From Chromatiales bacterium (GTDB lineage Bacteria > Pseudomonadota > Gammaproteobacteria > Steroidobacterales > GCA-2729495), in NCBI GenBank assembly GCA_020351875.1, contig CP070671.1:2308055-2372054 (forward strand): a DNA stretch of 64,000 bases. The letters are read 5' to 3'. This document shows, piece after piece, positions 18,301 to 29,118 of this stretch (the first letter of the stretch is position 1; each line of letters starts with the position of its first letter). The notes beneath the pieces were generated by a model. It was not told where the DNA came from and did not search any database. It saw only the letters and a list, made by a program, of their open reading frames with translations. Both the position numbers and the translations under genes were made by a program.

Positions 18301-19307
18301 GGCGCTGACCGGGCAACCTTGGGCGCAGCCTGCGCGGCGGCCAGTTCGCTCGCCAGCTGATAGACCGCCAGCGCGTACATCTGGCTGCGGTTGTAGCGCG
18401 TGATCACGTAGAAATTGTGCAGTGCCAGCCAGTATTCGTCACCGTCGGCCACTTCGAAACGCAGCAGCATGGCAGGCGTGTCGTCGATCAGCTCAGCGTC
18501 GGTGCTGATGCCCCGTTGCTGCAGTGAGCCGACGGTTTCGGACAGCTTCAGTCGCTTGGTGACCGGCGCCTCGTCGGCATCCGGCACCTGCGCCGGGAAC
18601 GCGACCGGCTCGCCGGCTTTCCAGCGGTGTGCGACAAAGTAGTTGGCCACGCTCGCGATGATGTCGTCCCAGTTGCCCAGCAGGTCACGCTGGCCGTCAC
18701 CGTCGCCGTCCACCGCGTAGGCGCGATAGCTGCTGGGAATGAACTGCGGGGGGCCCATCGCGCCCGCGTAGGAGCCGGTCAGCGCGCCGGCCTCGAAGCC
18801 CTCTTCCTTGACCAGCAGAAAAAACTGTTCGAGCTGCGAGCGGCCGAATTTGGCCCGCGACGGGTAATCGAAACCCTGGGTGACCAGCGCGTCGACCACG
18901 CGGAAGTTACCGGTAATGCGGCCGTAGAAAGTCTCCACGCCGACGATCGCGGCAATGATCTCCGCGGGCACGCCGGTCTGCTGCGCCACCTCGTCCAGGC
19001 TCGCGGCATGCTCGTCGAGAAACGCCTGGCCCGCCCTGATGCGCTTGTCGGTGATGAAGATGTCGCGGTATTCGAACCAGGGCTTGGTTTTTTCCGCCGG
19101 CCGATCCAGGGCGTCGATGATCTTCTGCTGCGTGCGGCTTTCGGCGAGCACGTTCTCCAGGTACACGGCGTCGAAACCGTGCCGGGCGCTGAGATTGGCA
19201 ACGAACGCCCGCACGTCTGCGCGAGTCGTGTCGAGAGCTGGCAGGGGGGCTGAGCCAAGTAGCAGGCACAGGCCGGCAAGCGGGGCGAGGAGCGTCTTCC
19301 GTGTCAT
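18297..19307 (-). CDS. mltB: Membrane-bound lytic murein transglycosylase B
   Basis: 336 residues. An N-terminal signal peptide (MTRKTLLAPLAGLCLLLGSA) lacks a proper lipobox Cys after it. The SLT_2 catalytic domain has IVGVETFYGRITG with the catalytic glutamate, then GALTGSYAGAMGPPQFIPSSY and GDGDGQRDLLGNWDDIIASVANY. C-terminal motifs YVITRYNRSQMYALAVYQLA match MltB. It cleaves glycan strands to 1,6-anhydro-MurNAc. The frame is open upstream into rodA, but ATG 19307 overlaps the rodA stop by 4 nt and starts the signal peptide. Confidence 0.93.
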   Translation of the reverse strand: MTRKTLLAPLAGLCLLLGSAPLPALDTTRADVRAFVANLSARHGFDAVYLENVLAESRTQQKIIDALDRPAEKTKPWFEYRDIFITDKRIRAGQAFLDEHAASLDEVAQQTGVPAEIIAAIVGVETFYGRITGNFRVVDALVTQGFDYPSRAKFGRSQLEQFFLLVKEEGFEAGALTGSYAGAMGPPQFIPSSYRAYAVDGDGDGQRDLLGNWDDIIASVANYFVAHRWKAGEPVAFPAQVPDADEAPVTKRLKLSETVGSLQQRGISTDAELIDDTPAMLLRFEVADGDEYWLALHNFYVITRYNRSQMYALAVYQLASELAAAQAAPKVARSAP

Positions 19308-20434
19308 CGAGCCAGGAGCTTCCGGTGCGTCTGGATGGACATCAGAATACCGAAACCCGCCAGCAGGGTCACCATGGAGGTGCCGCCAAAACTGATCAGC
19401 GGCAGCGGCACGCCGACCACCGGCAGCAGGCCGGTGACCATCGCGGTATTCACGAATGCGTAGAAAAAGAAGGTCAGGCTGATACTGCCGGCCAACAGCC
19501 GCCCGAAGGTGTCTTGCGCAGTGGCAGCGATGTATAGGCCGCGGCCAACGATCAGCAGGTAGATCAGCAGCACCGCCAGCGCGCCCATCAGGCCGAATTC
19601 CTCGCCGATTACGGCGAAGATGAAATCCGTCGAGCGCTCCGGCAGGAATTCGAGCTGACTCTGGGTGCCGTTCAGCCAGCCTTTGCCGAACAGCCCGCCG
19701 GAACCAATCGCGATCTTCGACTGGATGATGTGATAACCGGCACCCAGCGGGTCGCTGTCCGGGTCGAACAGGGTCAGCACGCGTTTTTTCTGGTATTCGT
19801 GCATCACGAAATACCAGAGCGCGGGCAGCGACACCAGCGCCACGGTCGCCGCGCCGATCATGTACCAGGCACCGATGCCTGCCAGGAAGATCACCGCGGC
19901 GCCGCTGGCCGTGATCATGATTGCAGTGCCCAGGTCGGGCTGCAGCGCGATCAACGCGACCGGCGCCAGCACCAGCACCAGGGACGTGATGATCATGCCG
20001 AAGGACGGCGGCAGCGGCCGGTCGTGCAGCAGCCACGCGAGCATCATCGGCACCCCCAGTTTCATGATTTCCGACGGCTGAAAACGCACGCCGAGATCGA
20101 GCCAGCGCTGCGCCCCTTTGCCGACGTCACCCGAGAGCAAGACCATCACCAGCAGGCCGAGGCCGGCGCCGTAGATCCACGGTGACACGCGACGCAGCCA
20201 GGCCGGGTCGATCTGCGCGAGCGCCAGCATGGCCACCAGGGCCGCGCCCATGCGCGTGACCTGGTTGACGACCAGCCAGGTGTTCTGGCCGACGGAGCTG
20301 TACAGTGCGAGCAGACCGATCGCCATCACGGCGGCCAGGCTGGTCAGCAACAGGCCGTCCAGGTGCAGGCCGGCGAGAATTCGGGCCAGGCCGGGCACAT
20401 CGGCGCTGCGCCGGCTGTCGGCGATGACGCTCAC
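19304..20434 (-). CDS. rodA: Rod-shape peptidoglycan glycosyltransferase RodA
   Basis: 376 residues, a SEDS family polytopic inner-membrane protein with about ten hydrophobic segments. Motifs are WIYGAGLGLLVMVLLSG, GAQRWLDLGVRFQPSEIMKLG, LQPDLGTAIMI and FGGTSMVTLLAGFGILMSI near the C-terminus. RodA polymerises lipid II during elongation together with PBP2 (mrdA), whose gene is immediately upstream and overlaps by 4 nt. It is the middle gene of the mrdA-rodA-mltB-rlpA chain. Confidence 0.96.
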   Translation of the reverse strand: MSVIADSRRSADVPGLARILAGLHLDGLLLTSLAAVMAIGLLALYSSVGQNTWLVVNQVTRMGAALVAMLALAQIDPAWLRRVSPWIYGAGLGLLVMVLLSGDVGKGAQRWLDLGVRFQPSEIMKLGVPMMLAWLLHDRPLPPSFGMIITSLVLVLAPVALIALQPDLGTAIMITASGAAVIFLAGIGAWYMIGAATVALVSLPALWYFVMHEYQKKRVLTLFDPDSDPLGAGYHIIQSKIAIGSGGLFGKGWLNGTQSQLEFLPERSTDFIFAVIGEEFGLMGALAVLLIYLLIVGRGLYIAATAQDTFGRLLAGSISLTFFFYAFVNTAMVTGLLPVVGVPLPLISFGGTSMVTLLAGFGILMSIQTHRKLLAR

Positions 20435-22290
20435 AGTGTGCTGCCCAGGTAGGTTTCCATCACCGCGCGGGCCACCGGGGCGGCGACCCGGCTGCCGCTC
20501 TCGCCGTTCTCGATGATCACGGCGACCGCGATGCGCGGCGCTTCCAGGGGTGCAAAGGCGATGAACAACGCGTGGTCACGCATGCGTTCCTCGATCTCCT
20601 CGGAGTCGTATTCTTCGTCCTGCGCCACCGTGAAGACCTGCGCGGTACCGCTCTTGCCCGCCATCGTGAACGGGGCATCCATACCCACCGCGCGGGCCGT
20701 GCCGCGGTCGCTTTGCAGCACCGCGTTCATCGCGCTGATGATCCGGTCCCAGTCGCTGTCGTTGTCGACGCCAACGCGTGGCAGGCGCGTCGGTTCGCCG
20801 GCGGTGGTGGCGCCGGAGCCGGACAGCCGGTAGCCCTTCATCAACGTCGGCTGGAAGCGCTCGCCGCGTGCCGCAATCGTCGCGGTGGCATGTGCCAGCT
20901 GCAACGGCGTGGCCAGCAGGTAACCCTGGCCGATACCGGCGATGACGGTTTCTCCCGGGTACCATGGCTGGTCTTCCCGGCGCGAGAAGGTTGCGCGTTT
21001 CCACTGCGGGTCCGGCACCAGGCCGAATTTTTCTCCCGGCACGTCGATGCCGGTGGTCGCGCCCAGCCCGAAGCGGCGCAGGAATTCGGCCATGCGGTTA
21101 ATGCCGAGTTCGTCGGCGAGCTCATAGAAGTACACGTCGCAGGACTCGGCGATCGCGTCGTGCATGTCCACCAGCCCGTGGCCGCCGCGCTTCCAGTCGC
21201 GGTAGCGATGGGACTTGCCGGGCAACTGGAAAAAGCCGACGCAGTAGACTTGCCGGTCCGGGTCGATCGCGTCCCGGGTCAGTCCGGCTAGGCCCAGTAT
21301 GGGTTTGATGGTGGACCCGGGCGGATAGGCGCCGCGCAGGGCGCGGTTGAACAGTGGCCGGTCCGGGTCTTCCTGCAGGGCGCGGAATGCCTTGCGCGTC
21401 AGGCCCGAGCTGATCGCATTCGGGTCATAGGCGGGGGCGCTGATTAGGGCCAGCACCTCGCCGTTGCGCGGGTCGATGGCCACCACCGCGCCACGCCGGC
21501 CACCCAGCGCTTCCCACGCGGCCAGTTGGGTCTCCGCATCCAGCGTGAGCACCAGGTCGCGGCCGGGCACCGGTGCATCACTGTCGAGTACCTGCATCTG
21601 GCGGCCCCGGGCGTTCACCAGCACTTCCGCATGCCCGACATCACCGTGCAACGCGTCTTCGTAGCTGCGTTCGATCCCGACCTTGCCCACCAGTGATGTG
21701 CCCGCGTAGTCACTCTCATCGAGTTCACGCCGGTCCTGCGCGCTGATGCCGCCGACGTAACCGATTGCGTGGGCGATGGCGGGCCCCAGGCGGTAGGATC
21801 GGGTCAGCCGCGCGCGAATCTCCACGCCGGGAAACCGGGGCCGCTGCACGGCGAAGCGCGCGACGGTTTCGTCGCTCAGCCGCGTGCGGATCGGCACGGC
21901 GTCGAAACGCCGGTGGGACGCGATCAGCGAGCGAATTTCCTGCAGCTCGTCCGCTTCGATCAAGCCGGCCGCCGCGAGGCGGATCAACGTGTCTTCCACG
22001 TCCGGCACCTGTTCCGGGGTCAGCTCGAGCTGGTAGCTCGGCACGTTCTCGGCCAGTACCTCGCCGTTGCGATCGAAGATCAGGCCGCGCTGGGGGGGGG
22101 TCGGCTGCACGCGTATGCGGTTGCCCTGCGACTGGGCGGAGAAGTAGTCGTACTGCGCTATCTGCAGCTGGGCGAGGCGCCCGACCACGAGCGTGCTCAG
22201 GCCGAAGACCAGCAGTCCCGACAGGACTGCTCGCCTTAAGAACAGCCGCTGTTCTGCCCAGGTGTCCTTGATTCGCAGGCTGGTTGCCAT
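20431..22290 (-). CDS. mrdA: Penicillin-binding protein 2 (elongasome transpeptidase)
   Basis: 619 residues. One N-terminal membrane helix (RAVLSGLLVFGLSTLVVGRLA) precedes the pedestal domain (RGLIFDRNGEVLAENVPSY) and the transpeptidase domain. That domain carries PGSTIKPILG (SxxK), ESCDVYFYELA (SxD-type) and AGKSGTAQVF (KSGT). It cross-links peptidoglycan in the Rod complex. An ATG 37 codons further upstream is open, but MATSLRIKDTWAEQRLF at 22290 is the proper start, 8 nt after mreD. A nine-base C run (G9 at 22092-22100 on plus) lies in the N-terminal coding part. Confidence 0.96.
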   Translation of the reverse strand: MATSLRIKDTWAEQRLFLRRAVLSGLLVFGLSTLVVGRLAQLQIAQYDYFSAQSQGNRIRVQPTPPQRGLIFDRNGEVLAENVPSYQLELTPEQVPDVEDTLIRLAAAGLIEADELQEIRSLIASHRRFDAVPIRTRLSDETVARFAVQRPRFPGVEIRARLTRSYRLGPAIAHAIGYVGGISAQDRRELDESDYAGTSLVGKVGIERSYEDALHGDVGHAEVLVNARGRQMQVLDSDAPVPGRDLVLTLDAETQLAAWEALGGRRGAVVAIDPRNGEVLALISAPAYDPNAISSGLTRKAFRALQEDPDRPLFNRALRGAYPPGSTIKPILGLAGLTRDAIDPDRQVYCVGFFQLPGKSHRYRDWKRGGHGLVDMHDAIAESCDVYFYELADELGINRMAEFLRRFGLGATTGIDVPGEKFGLVPDPQWKRATFSRREDQPWYPGETVIAGIGQGYLLATPLQLAHATATIAARGERFQPTLMKGYRLSGSGATTAGEPTRLPRVGVDNDSDWDRIISAMNAVLQSDRGTARAVGMDAPFTMAGKSGTAQVFTVAQDEEYDSEEIEERMRDHALFIAFAPLEAPRIAVAVIIENGESGSRVAAPVARAVMETYLGSTL

Positions 22291-22298
22291 CCGTGTGC

Positions 22299-22799
22299 TC
22301 AGGCGAATGTTGTGTCGCGGCGCTCCAGCCGCTCTCGCAAGCGATCCATGATAGCCATCACCGGGGGCCAGAGCACGGCGCCGGTCACAACTTGGGTCCA
22401 CCGGGCCAGGCCCACCGGCGGGTTACCTGCGACCCCGTCGATCCAGAACAGGATGAAGGCTTCCAGGAACAACAGCGCAAAGACCGTGGCGGTCAGCTGC
22501 CACAGCGGAAAGATGCGAATCTGCAGGTGAAAGCGCAGCGTGATGTAGGCAACGACGGTGAGCGCCAGGGCATGCTGGCCCAGCGTGGCGCCCTGCAACA
22601 CGTCGAGCAGCAGGCCGATGCACCAGGCCGACACGATGCCGAAGCGACCCGGCCACATCATGACCCAGTAGATCACCGCCAGGGTGGCCCACGCGGGCCG
22701 GAATGCGTTCAGGCTGTCCGGCAGGGGCAGGGACATGAGCGCTGCCGCGGCGATCATCGCGAGCCACACGGGCCACCGCGGGACGTTGCGCCGGCTCAC
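22299..22799 (-). CDS. mreD: Rod shape-determining membrane protein MreD
   Basis: 166 residues, small and very hydrophobic, with about five transmembrane segments. Recognised by LPLPDSLNAFRPAWATLAVIYWVMMWPGRFG, GLLLDVLQGATLGQHALALTVVAYI and WPPVMAIMDRLRERL. It is an inner-membrane partner of MreC in the Rod complex. Its start overlaps the mreC stop by 4 nt, and mrdA follows 8 nt on. Confidence 0.94.
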   Translation of the reverse strand: MSRRNVPRWPVWLAMIAAAALMSLPLPDSLNAFRPAWATLAVIYWVMMWPGRFGIVSAWCIGLLLDVLQGATLGQHALALTVVAYITLRFHLQIRIFPLWQLTATVFALLFLEAFILFWIDGVAGNPPVGLARWTQVVTGAVLWPPVMAIMDRLRERLERRDTTFA

Positions 22800-23857
22800 G
22801 GTTGCTCACCCGTGGTGGCTGCAGCACCGGATTCTTCGGTCGGTCCGGGCCCGGTTTCACCGCCGGCCTCACCGGGCGGCTCCGCGTCGGCGGCGATGTC
22901 AGTGTCGGCCGGGGCAGCGGGGTCATTGGCGCCGGCGCCCGGCAAACCGTCCGGTCCTGCCGTGGTCGCACCGTCGGGCCCCGCGGCCAGCAGGTCGTCC
23001 GCGCCGGGCCTCGCGTCGGCGGCGGGGAAAATCAGCAGCACTTCGCGAACCCGCGTCAGTTGCGCGGCCGGCGTCGCGTCCACGCGCAGGAATTCCGCGC
23101 CGCTCTCCGCAGCAATTTCGCTGACCACGGCTACGGGATAGCCGGCCGGGAAGGTGCCGCCGAGACCGGAGGTCACCAGCAGATCACCGGTCTCGATGTC
23201 GGTGTTGCGTGGCAGGAACGGCAGGGACAGGCGGTCGAGCTGGCCGGTGCCCACCGCGATGGTGCGCTGGCGGGTGCGCAGGATCTCCACCGGCAATGCG
23301 TGGTCGATGTCGGTCACCAGGATGGCTTCCGCGGCGAAAACCTGGTCGCGGGTCAGCTGGCCGACGACACCGTCGGCATCGATCAGGGCCTGACCGACAA
23401 AGGCGCCTTCGCGGCTGCCCTTGTTGATGACCACCCGGTGCCGGAACGGGTTCATGTCCACGGACATGATTTCGGCGATCAGGACCCGGTCGCCCACCTT
23501 GGCCGTGGAATCGAGCAAGGCCCGCAGCCGGGCATTTTCCGCTTCCAGGGCGGCCATGCGTTGCAGGCGCGCACTCTGTTCCAGGCGCGTTTGGCGCAGT
23601 TGTTCGTTCTCTTCGAACAGCTGTGCGCGCGTGGCGGTGCTGTCGCCCAGCCAGCGGCCGAAGGCGGCCGGCGCGTCGATCAGTAGCTGCAGGGGGTAGG
23701 CGCTGGCAGCGAGTACCCGCCGGATGTCCTGCATCAGGCTGATGCGGCTGTCGGCGATCATCAGCGCAATGGACAACACGCACACGACGATCAGCCGCAA
23801 TCCGTAGCCCGGATCGCGGAATCCTCTCTGGTCGTTGTCAGGTGTGCCGAGGGCCAT
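22796..23857 (-). CDS. mreC: Rod shape-determining protein MreC with a long low-complexity tail
   Basis: 353 residues. One N-terminal transmembrane helix (LRLIVVCVLSIALMIAD) is followed by a coiled coil (about residues 75-110, LFEENEQLRQTRLEQSARLQ) and the beta-domain with RVVINKGSREGAFVGQALIDADGVVGQL and GLGGTFPAGYPVAVV. MreC links cytoplasmic MreB to PBP2 and RodA. The core ends near residue 280 (TRVREVLLIFP), and the last 70 or so residues are an acidic Ala/Pro/Gly/Asp-rich tail that is not part of the conserved domain. Confidence 0.95.
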   Translation of the reverse strand: MALGTPDNDQRGFRDPGYGLRLIVVCVLSIALMIADSRISLMQDIRRVLAASAYPLQLLIDAPAAFGRWLGDSTATRAQLFEENEQLRQTRLEQSARLQRMAALEAENARLRALLDSTAKVGDRVLIAEIMSVDMNPFRHRVVINKGSREGAFVGQALIDADGVVGQLTRDQVFAAEAILVTDIDHALPVEILRTRQRTIAVGTGQLDRLSLPFLPRNTDIETGDLLVTSGLGGTFPAGYPVAVVSEIAAESGAEFLRVDATPAAQLTRVREVLLIFPAADARPGADDLLAAGPDGATTAGPDGLPGAGANDPAAPADTDIAADAEPPGEAGGETGPGPTEESGAAATTGEQP

Positions 23858-23944
23858 GCATCAGGTGCCTCAGGGCCGCTCCGCCGCGGGACCCGGCTGC
23901 TGCAGATGCAGGCGGCTGGCGGTCAGGGCCAGTGTTAACGGGCC

Positions 23945-25108
<1,164 letters not shown>

Positions 25109-25117
25109 TCAGAAGCC

Positions 25118-25405
25118 GTGTCTCTTTCCCGACAGGACGTGGAACACATCGCGCACCTCGCGCGGCTGAAGGTCAGCGACGACGAACTCGACGAGTACGT
25201 AGACAAGCTGTCGCGCATCATCGACCTGGTCGCACAGCTGAGCAGCGTTAACACCGACGGCGTGACGCCCATGGCGCACCCGCTGGACATCGGGCAGCGC
25301 CTGCGGCCCGATGAAGTGACCGAAAGCGATCAGCGCGAGCTCTACCAGGAGAATGCGCCCGACGTCGTGCACGGCCTTTACCGGGTTCCCAAGGTGATCG
25401 AGTAG
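25118..25405 (+). CDS. gatC: Asp-tRNA(Asn)/Glu-tRNA(Gln) amidotransferase subunit C
   Basis: 95 residues from GTG. The conserved [21 protein letters not shown] start and the C-terminal half [21 protein letters not shown]...YRVPKVIE identify GatC, the small subunit that stabilises GatA on GatB. The frame is open from an ATG at 25070, but the family alignment begins at the GTG. A TATGAT box at 25073-25078 is a candidate -10 for gatCAB. gatA follows 5 nt after the stop. Confidence 0.93.
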   Translation: MSLSRQDVEHIAHLARLKVSDDELDEYVDKLSRIIDLVAQLSSVNTDGVTPMAHPLDIGQRLRPDEVTESDQRELYQENAPDVVHGLYRVPKVIE

Positions 25406-25410
25406 CGGCG

Positions 25411-26871
25411 ATGCCCACGGCCCGCCCCACAATCGCCGAGCTCGCCGGGCAGCTCGCCGCTGGCGACACCAGCAGCCGTGAGCTGACCGAAGCCACGCTG
25501 GCGCGAATCGAGGCGGCGGATGCCGACCTGAACGCGTTTATTAATGTGTGTGCGGAAGCTGCGCTGGCGGAGGCCGATGCGGCGGATGCGCGCCGGGCGC
25601 GCGGCGAGGCCGGCCCGCTGACCGGCGTGCCCTTCGCCCACAAGGATATTTTCTGCACCCGCGGCGTGACCACGACCTGCGGGTCGCACATGCTGGAGAA
25701 CTTCGTGCCGCCGTATGACGCTACGGTGGTCGCGCGGCTGAAGGACGCGGGCCTCGTGACAGTCGGTAAGACGAACATGGACGAGTTCGCGATGGGCTCG
25801 TCGAACGAGACCAGCTACTTCGGTGCGGTCCGCAATCCGTGGGATACAGCGTGCACGCCCGGCGGATCGTCCGGCGGTTCCGCCGCGGCCGTGGCAGCAG
25901 GCCTGGTGCCGGCCGCCACCGGGACGGACACGGGTGGGTCGATTCGCCAGCCGGCTGCGCTCACGGGCGTGACCGGCCTGAAGCCGACCTACGGGCGGGT
26001 ATCGCGCTTCGGGATGATCGCCTTCGCGTCGAGCCTGGATCAGGCGGGCGTGCTCGCATTGACCGCGGAAGACGCAGCGCTGGTGCTGCAGGCGATGGCG
26101 GGTTTCGATCCCCACGATTCCACCAGCACCGACGCGCCGGTCGCCGACTACGCGGCGAGCCTGAACAATGAATTGAAGGGCAAGCGCATCGGCGTGCCCG
26201 GCGAGTTCTTCGACGCCGGGCTGGACCCAGCGTGCGAGCAGGCCGTGCGTGGCGCACTGGCGGAGTTCGAGCAGCTCGGCGCGAGTGTCGTCGACGTCTC
26301 CCTGCCGCACCTGGGACTCTCCGTGCCCACCTATTACATCGTCGCGCCCGCCGAAGCCTCGTCGAACTTGTCGCGCTTTGACGGCCTGCGCTTCGGCCAT
26401 CGCGCCGCCGGCGCGGAGACCCTCGAGGAGCTTTACAAGAAAACCCGGCAGGAAGGCTTCGGCGCGGAGGTCAAGCGCCGCATCATGACTGGCACCTACG
26501 TCCTGTCCGCCGGTTATTACGACGCGTACTACCTGAAAGCGCAGCAGACGCGCCAGCTCATTGCCGACGATTTCCGGCAAGCCTTCGAAACCGTCGACCT
26601 GATTGCCGGGCCCACCACGCCCACGCCGGCCTTCCGGCTCGGCGAAAAGACCGATGACCCGGTACAGATGTACCTGAACGACATTTATACGATCGGGGTG
26701 AACCTCGCCGGCCTGCCCGGCATTTCGGTGCCGTGCGGCTTTGCCGATAACCTGCCGGTGGGCCTGCAGCTCATCGGCCCGCATTTCGGCGAGTCCGTGG
26801 TGCTGAATTTCGCGCACCAGTACCAGCAGGCCACCGACTGGCACCAGCAGGTGCCCGGGGACGCGCCATGA
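25411..26871 (+). CDS. gatA: Asp-tRNA(Asn)/Glu-tRNA(Gln) amidotransferase subunit A
   Basis: 486 residues of the amidase-signature family. The Ser-cisSer-Lys triad is visible: lysine in [14 protein letters not shown], cis-serine in [16 protein letters not shown] and the nucleophile in [14 protein letters not shown]. GatA frees ammonia from glutamine for GatB. Presence of gatCAB implies that Asn-tRNA or Gln-tRNA (or both) is made by transamidation here; which one depends on whether asnRS and glnRS exist elsewhere. The stop overlaps gatB by 4 nt. Confidence 0.97.
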   Translation: MPTARPTIAELAGQLAAGDTSSRELTEATLARIEAADADLNAFINVCAEAALAEADAADARRARGEAGPLTGVPFAHKDIFCTRGVTTTCGSHMLENFVPPYDATVVARLKDAGLVTVGKTNMDEFAMGSSNETSYFGAVRNPWDTACTPGGSSGGSAAAVAAGLVPAATGTDTGGSIRQPAALTGVTGLKPTYGRVSRFGMIAFASSLDQAGVLALTAEDAALVLQAMAGFDPHDSTSTDAPVADYAASLNNELKGKRIGVPGEFFDAGLDPACEQAVRGALAEFEQLGASVVDVSLPHLGLSVPTYYIVAPAEASSNLSRFDGLRFGHRAAGAETLEELYKKTRQEGFGAEVKRRIMTGTYVLSAGYYDAYYLKAQQTRQLIADDFRQAFETVDLIAGPTTPTPAFRLGEKTDDPVQMYLNDIYTIGVNLAGLPGISVPCGFADNLPVGLQLIGPHFGESVVLNFAHQYQQATDWHQQVPGDAP

Positions 26872-28301
26872 GCTGGGAAACCGTCATTGGCCTGGAAATT
26901 CATGCGCAGCTGGCGACGCGCAGCAAGATTTTTTCCGGTTCTTCAACGGCCTACGGCGCCGAGCCCAACACGCAGGCGAACCTCGTGGATCTCGGTTACC
27001 CGGGCGTGCTGCCGGTGCTGAATACCGACGCGGTGCGCCTGGCGGTGAAGTTTGGCCTGGCCATTGGCGCGCAAATCGCGCCGCGGTCGGTCTTTGCGCG
27101 CAAGAACTACTTCTACCCGGACCTGCCCAAGGGTTACCAGATCAGCCAGTACGAGCTCCCCATCGTGCAGGCCGGCAGCCTGCAGATACGCCTGCCTGAC
27201 GGCTCGCTCAAGACCGTGGGCATCACGCGTGCGCACCTCGAAGAAGACGCCGGCAAGTCGCTCCACGAGAACCTGCAGGGCGCCAGCGGCATCGACCTGA
27301 ACCGTGCCGGCACGCCATTGCTGGAGATCGTGTCCGAGCCCGACATGCGCTCGCCGGTGGAGGCCGCCACCTACATGCGCACCATTCACCAGCTGGTGCG
27401 CTACCTGGGGATCTGCGACGGCAATATGCAGGAAGGTTCGTTCCGGTGTGACGCGAACGTGTCGGTGCGTCCGCAAGGCCAGCAGGAGCTCGGCACGCGC
27501 GCGGAGCTGAAGAACCTGAATTCTTTCCGCTTCGTCGAGAAGGCCATCGAGTTCGAGGTGGAGCGACAGATCGACCTGCTGGAAGCCGGTGGTGAAGTGG
27601 TGCAGGAAACGCGCCTGTATGACGCCGACCGTGACGAGACCCGGTCGATGCGGTCGAAGGAGGAGGCCAACGACTACCGGTATTTCCCGGACCCGGATTT
27701 GCTGCCGATCGTGCTCGACGAAGCCTTCATCGCCGAAGTGCGCGAAGAACTGCCGGAACTGCCCGAGGCGAAACGCGCCCGGTTCATCGCCGACTACGGC
27801 CTGCGGGAAGATGACGTGGACATCCTGGTCGCCAGCCGCCCGCTGGCCGACTACTTCGAGGCGGTGGCCGGCACTGTGAAAGACGACCCGAAGCTGGCGG
27901 CGAACTGGGTGGTCGGGGAGTTGTCCGGTGCGCTGAACCGCGACGGTGTGGATATCGACGCGAGTCGGGTACCGCCCCATGCGCTGGGTGAACTGCTGTT
28001 GCGGATCAAGGACGGCACCGTATCCGGCAAGCTGGCCAAAGAGGTATTTGAAGCCATGTGGGCCGGCGAGGGCGGTGCGGACGAAATCATCGACAGCAAG
28101 GGCCTGAAGCAGATCACCGATACCGGTGCGATCGAGAAGATCGTCGATGAAGTGCTGGCGGCCAACGCAGCCCAGGTGCAGCAATACCGCGACGGTAACC
28201 AGAAAGTGCTGGGTTTCTTCGTCGGCCAGGTCATGAAGGCCAGCCAGGGCAAGGCGAACCCGCGGCAGGTGAACGAAATCCTGCGCAAGAAACTCTCGTA
28301 G
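26868..28301 (+). CDS. gatB: Asp-tRNA(Asn)/Glu-tRNA(Gln) amidotransferase subunit B
   Basis: 477 residues. Motifs are [55 protein letters not shown] and [16 protein letters not shown]. The C-terminal 150 residues form the helical and YqeY-like tRNA-binding tail. GatB activates the mischarged Glu/Asp-tRNA and accepts ammonia from GatA through a tunnel. The TAG stop codon falls inside a REP-like sequence (28298-28320). Confidence 0.97.
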   Translation: MSWETVIGLEIHAQLATRSKIFSGSSTAYGAEPNTQANLVDLGYPGVLPVLNTDAVRLAVKFGLAIGAQIAPRSVFARKNYFYPDLPKGYQISQYELPIVQAGSLQIRLPDGSLKTVGITRAHLEEDAGKSLHENLQGASGIDLNRAGTPLLEIVSEPDMRSPVEAATYMRTIHQLVRYLGICDGNMQEGSFRCDANVSVRPQGQQELGTRAELKNLNSFRFVEKAIEFEVERQIDLLEAGGEVVQETRLYDADRDETRSMRSKEEANDYRYFPDPDLLPIVLDEAFIAEVREELPELPEAKRARFIADYGLREDDVDILVASRPLADYFEAVAGTVKDDPKLAANWVVGELSGALNRDGVDIDASRVPPHALGELLLRIKDGTVSGKLAKEVFEAMWAGEGGADEIIDSKGLKQITDTGAIEKIVDEVLAANAAQVQQYRDGNQKVLGFFVGQVMKASQGKANPRQVNEILRKKLS

Positions 28302-28320
28302 GAGTGGCTTTAGCCGCGAT
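28298..28320 (+). repeat. Diverged single REP-like element overlapping the gatB stop
   Basis: The sequence GTAGGAGTGGCTTTAGCCGC plus CGAT matches one arm of the element at 6137-6160 except for two C-to-T changes, at 28305 and 28311. The first three bases finish the gatB frame, including its TAG stop. Only one arm is present, and it could still form a weaker hairpin. Confidence 0.75.
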
Positions 28321-28330
28321 AGCGGGCCCG

Positions 28331-28732
28331 TCAGGTCCAGATCTTCAGATTTGACGCCGCGGCGATTCGTGTGAAGTCGTCGTCGGTTGTCAAAAGCGTC
28401 AGTTCGTGCCGCAGGCACAGTTGCGCAAGCAGTGCATCGACCGTCCCGATCTGAACGCCACGTCGCCGGCAATCGTTGCGCAACCCGGCGGCCTGGATGT
28501 GATCTTCTCGTTCCGCTGACAACATCGGCAGAGCGTGGAATCGTTCGATGATGGACTGGTGGGCTTTCGCGCCGCGAAAACCCTGCAGTAGCTCTTGCAG
28601 GATCAGGCCCGTCACCAGTATGGATTCACCGCCCGTCAACGCGCTGGCGAGTCGTTTGACCTCGGGCCGGTCAACTTGACCGTTTCGTCGGAATGCCAGC
28701 GACCATACGCTCGTGTCGACCAGCAGTGGCAT
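28331..28732 (-). CDS. vapC: VapC-type PIN-domain ribonuclease toxin
   Basis: 133 residues. The PIN-domain acidic residues are all present: LLVDTSVWSLAF (Asp), ILQELLQGF (Glu), GTVDALLAQL (Asp) and LLTTDDDFTRIA (Asp). VapC toxins are Mg2+-dependent RNases that commonly cut initiator tRNA or other structured RNA. The frame opens earlier (28774), but MPLLVDTSVW at 28732 is the normal start and overlaps the antitoxin stop as TGATG. It lies between gatB and the met operon. Confidence 0.9.
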   Translation of the reverse strand: MPLLVDTSVWSLAFRRNGQVDRPEVKRLASALTGGESILVTGLILQELLQGFRGAKAHQSIIERFHALPMLSAEREDHIQAAGLRNDCRRRGVQIGTVDALLAQLCLRHELTLLTTDDDFTRIAAASNLKIWT

Positions 28733-28959
28733 CAGCGCGAGCGCTCCGCCTTGTAGTCGTAGTCGGCATCCCATTCCAGCGCGCCGAACAGATCGATCAT
28801 GCCCTGCTGCTCCCGGCGCGCGATGAATTCCTGCAACGCCAGGGTGACGGCGGCTTTCTTCGTGCGCTCGCCGCTCACGGCCAGCGCGCGCTCCAGCAGC
28901 TCCGGGTCGATGGAGAGATTCGTCGCCATGTGTGGATTTTCACACATCACATCACACAT
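28732..28959 (-). CDS. vapB: VapB-type antitoxin
   Basis: 75 residues, like the VapB antitoxins paired with this VapC subgroup: MATNLSIDPELLERALAVSGERTKKAAVTLALQEFI is a ribbon-helix-helix region, and the C-terminal IDLFGALEWDADYDYKAERSR is the toxin-wrapping tail. The ATG at 28959 has GGGGAGG five nt upstream, favouring it over the ATG at 28929 that would match the usual family start. Repeats in the first codons look like an autoregulatory operator. Confidence 0.88.
   Translation of the reverse strand: MCDVMCENPHMATNLSIDPELLERALAVSGERTKKAAVTLALQEFIARREQQGMIDLFGALEWDADYDYKAERSR
28928..28959. promoter_or_regulatory. Candidate VapBC operator repeats
   Basis: ATGTGTG (28928-28934) and CACACAT (28941-28947) form an inverted repeat with a 6-nt spacer, and a further CACACAT is at 28953-28959. 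Together these overlap the first codons of vapB. Toxin-antitoxin operons are usually repressed by the complex binding such repeats at the antitoxin start, so this is a plausible operator. Confidence 0.5.
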
Positions 28960-29118
28960 TTCAGCCTCCCCACTCCTGCCGCGACCCGTCTCAACAGACT
29001 GGAGCCTAATGCTGAAAGATCGCTACGTGAACTGGTGATTTAGCGCCTTTTTCTCGGGATTTCGCGTTATTTGCGCAAACCGGGTAGTTCAACCGGCAAC
29101 CCTTCATGGTGCTGGAAA

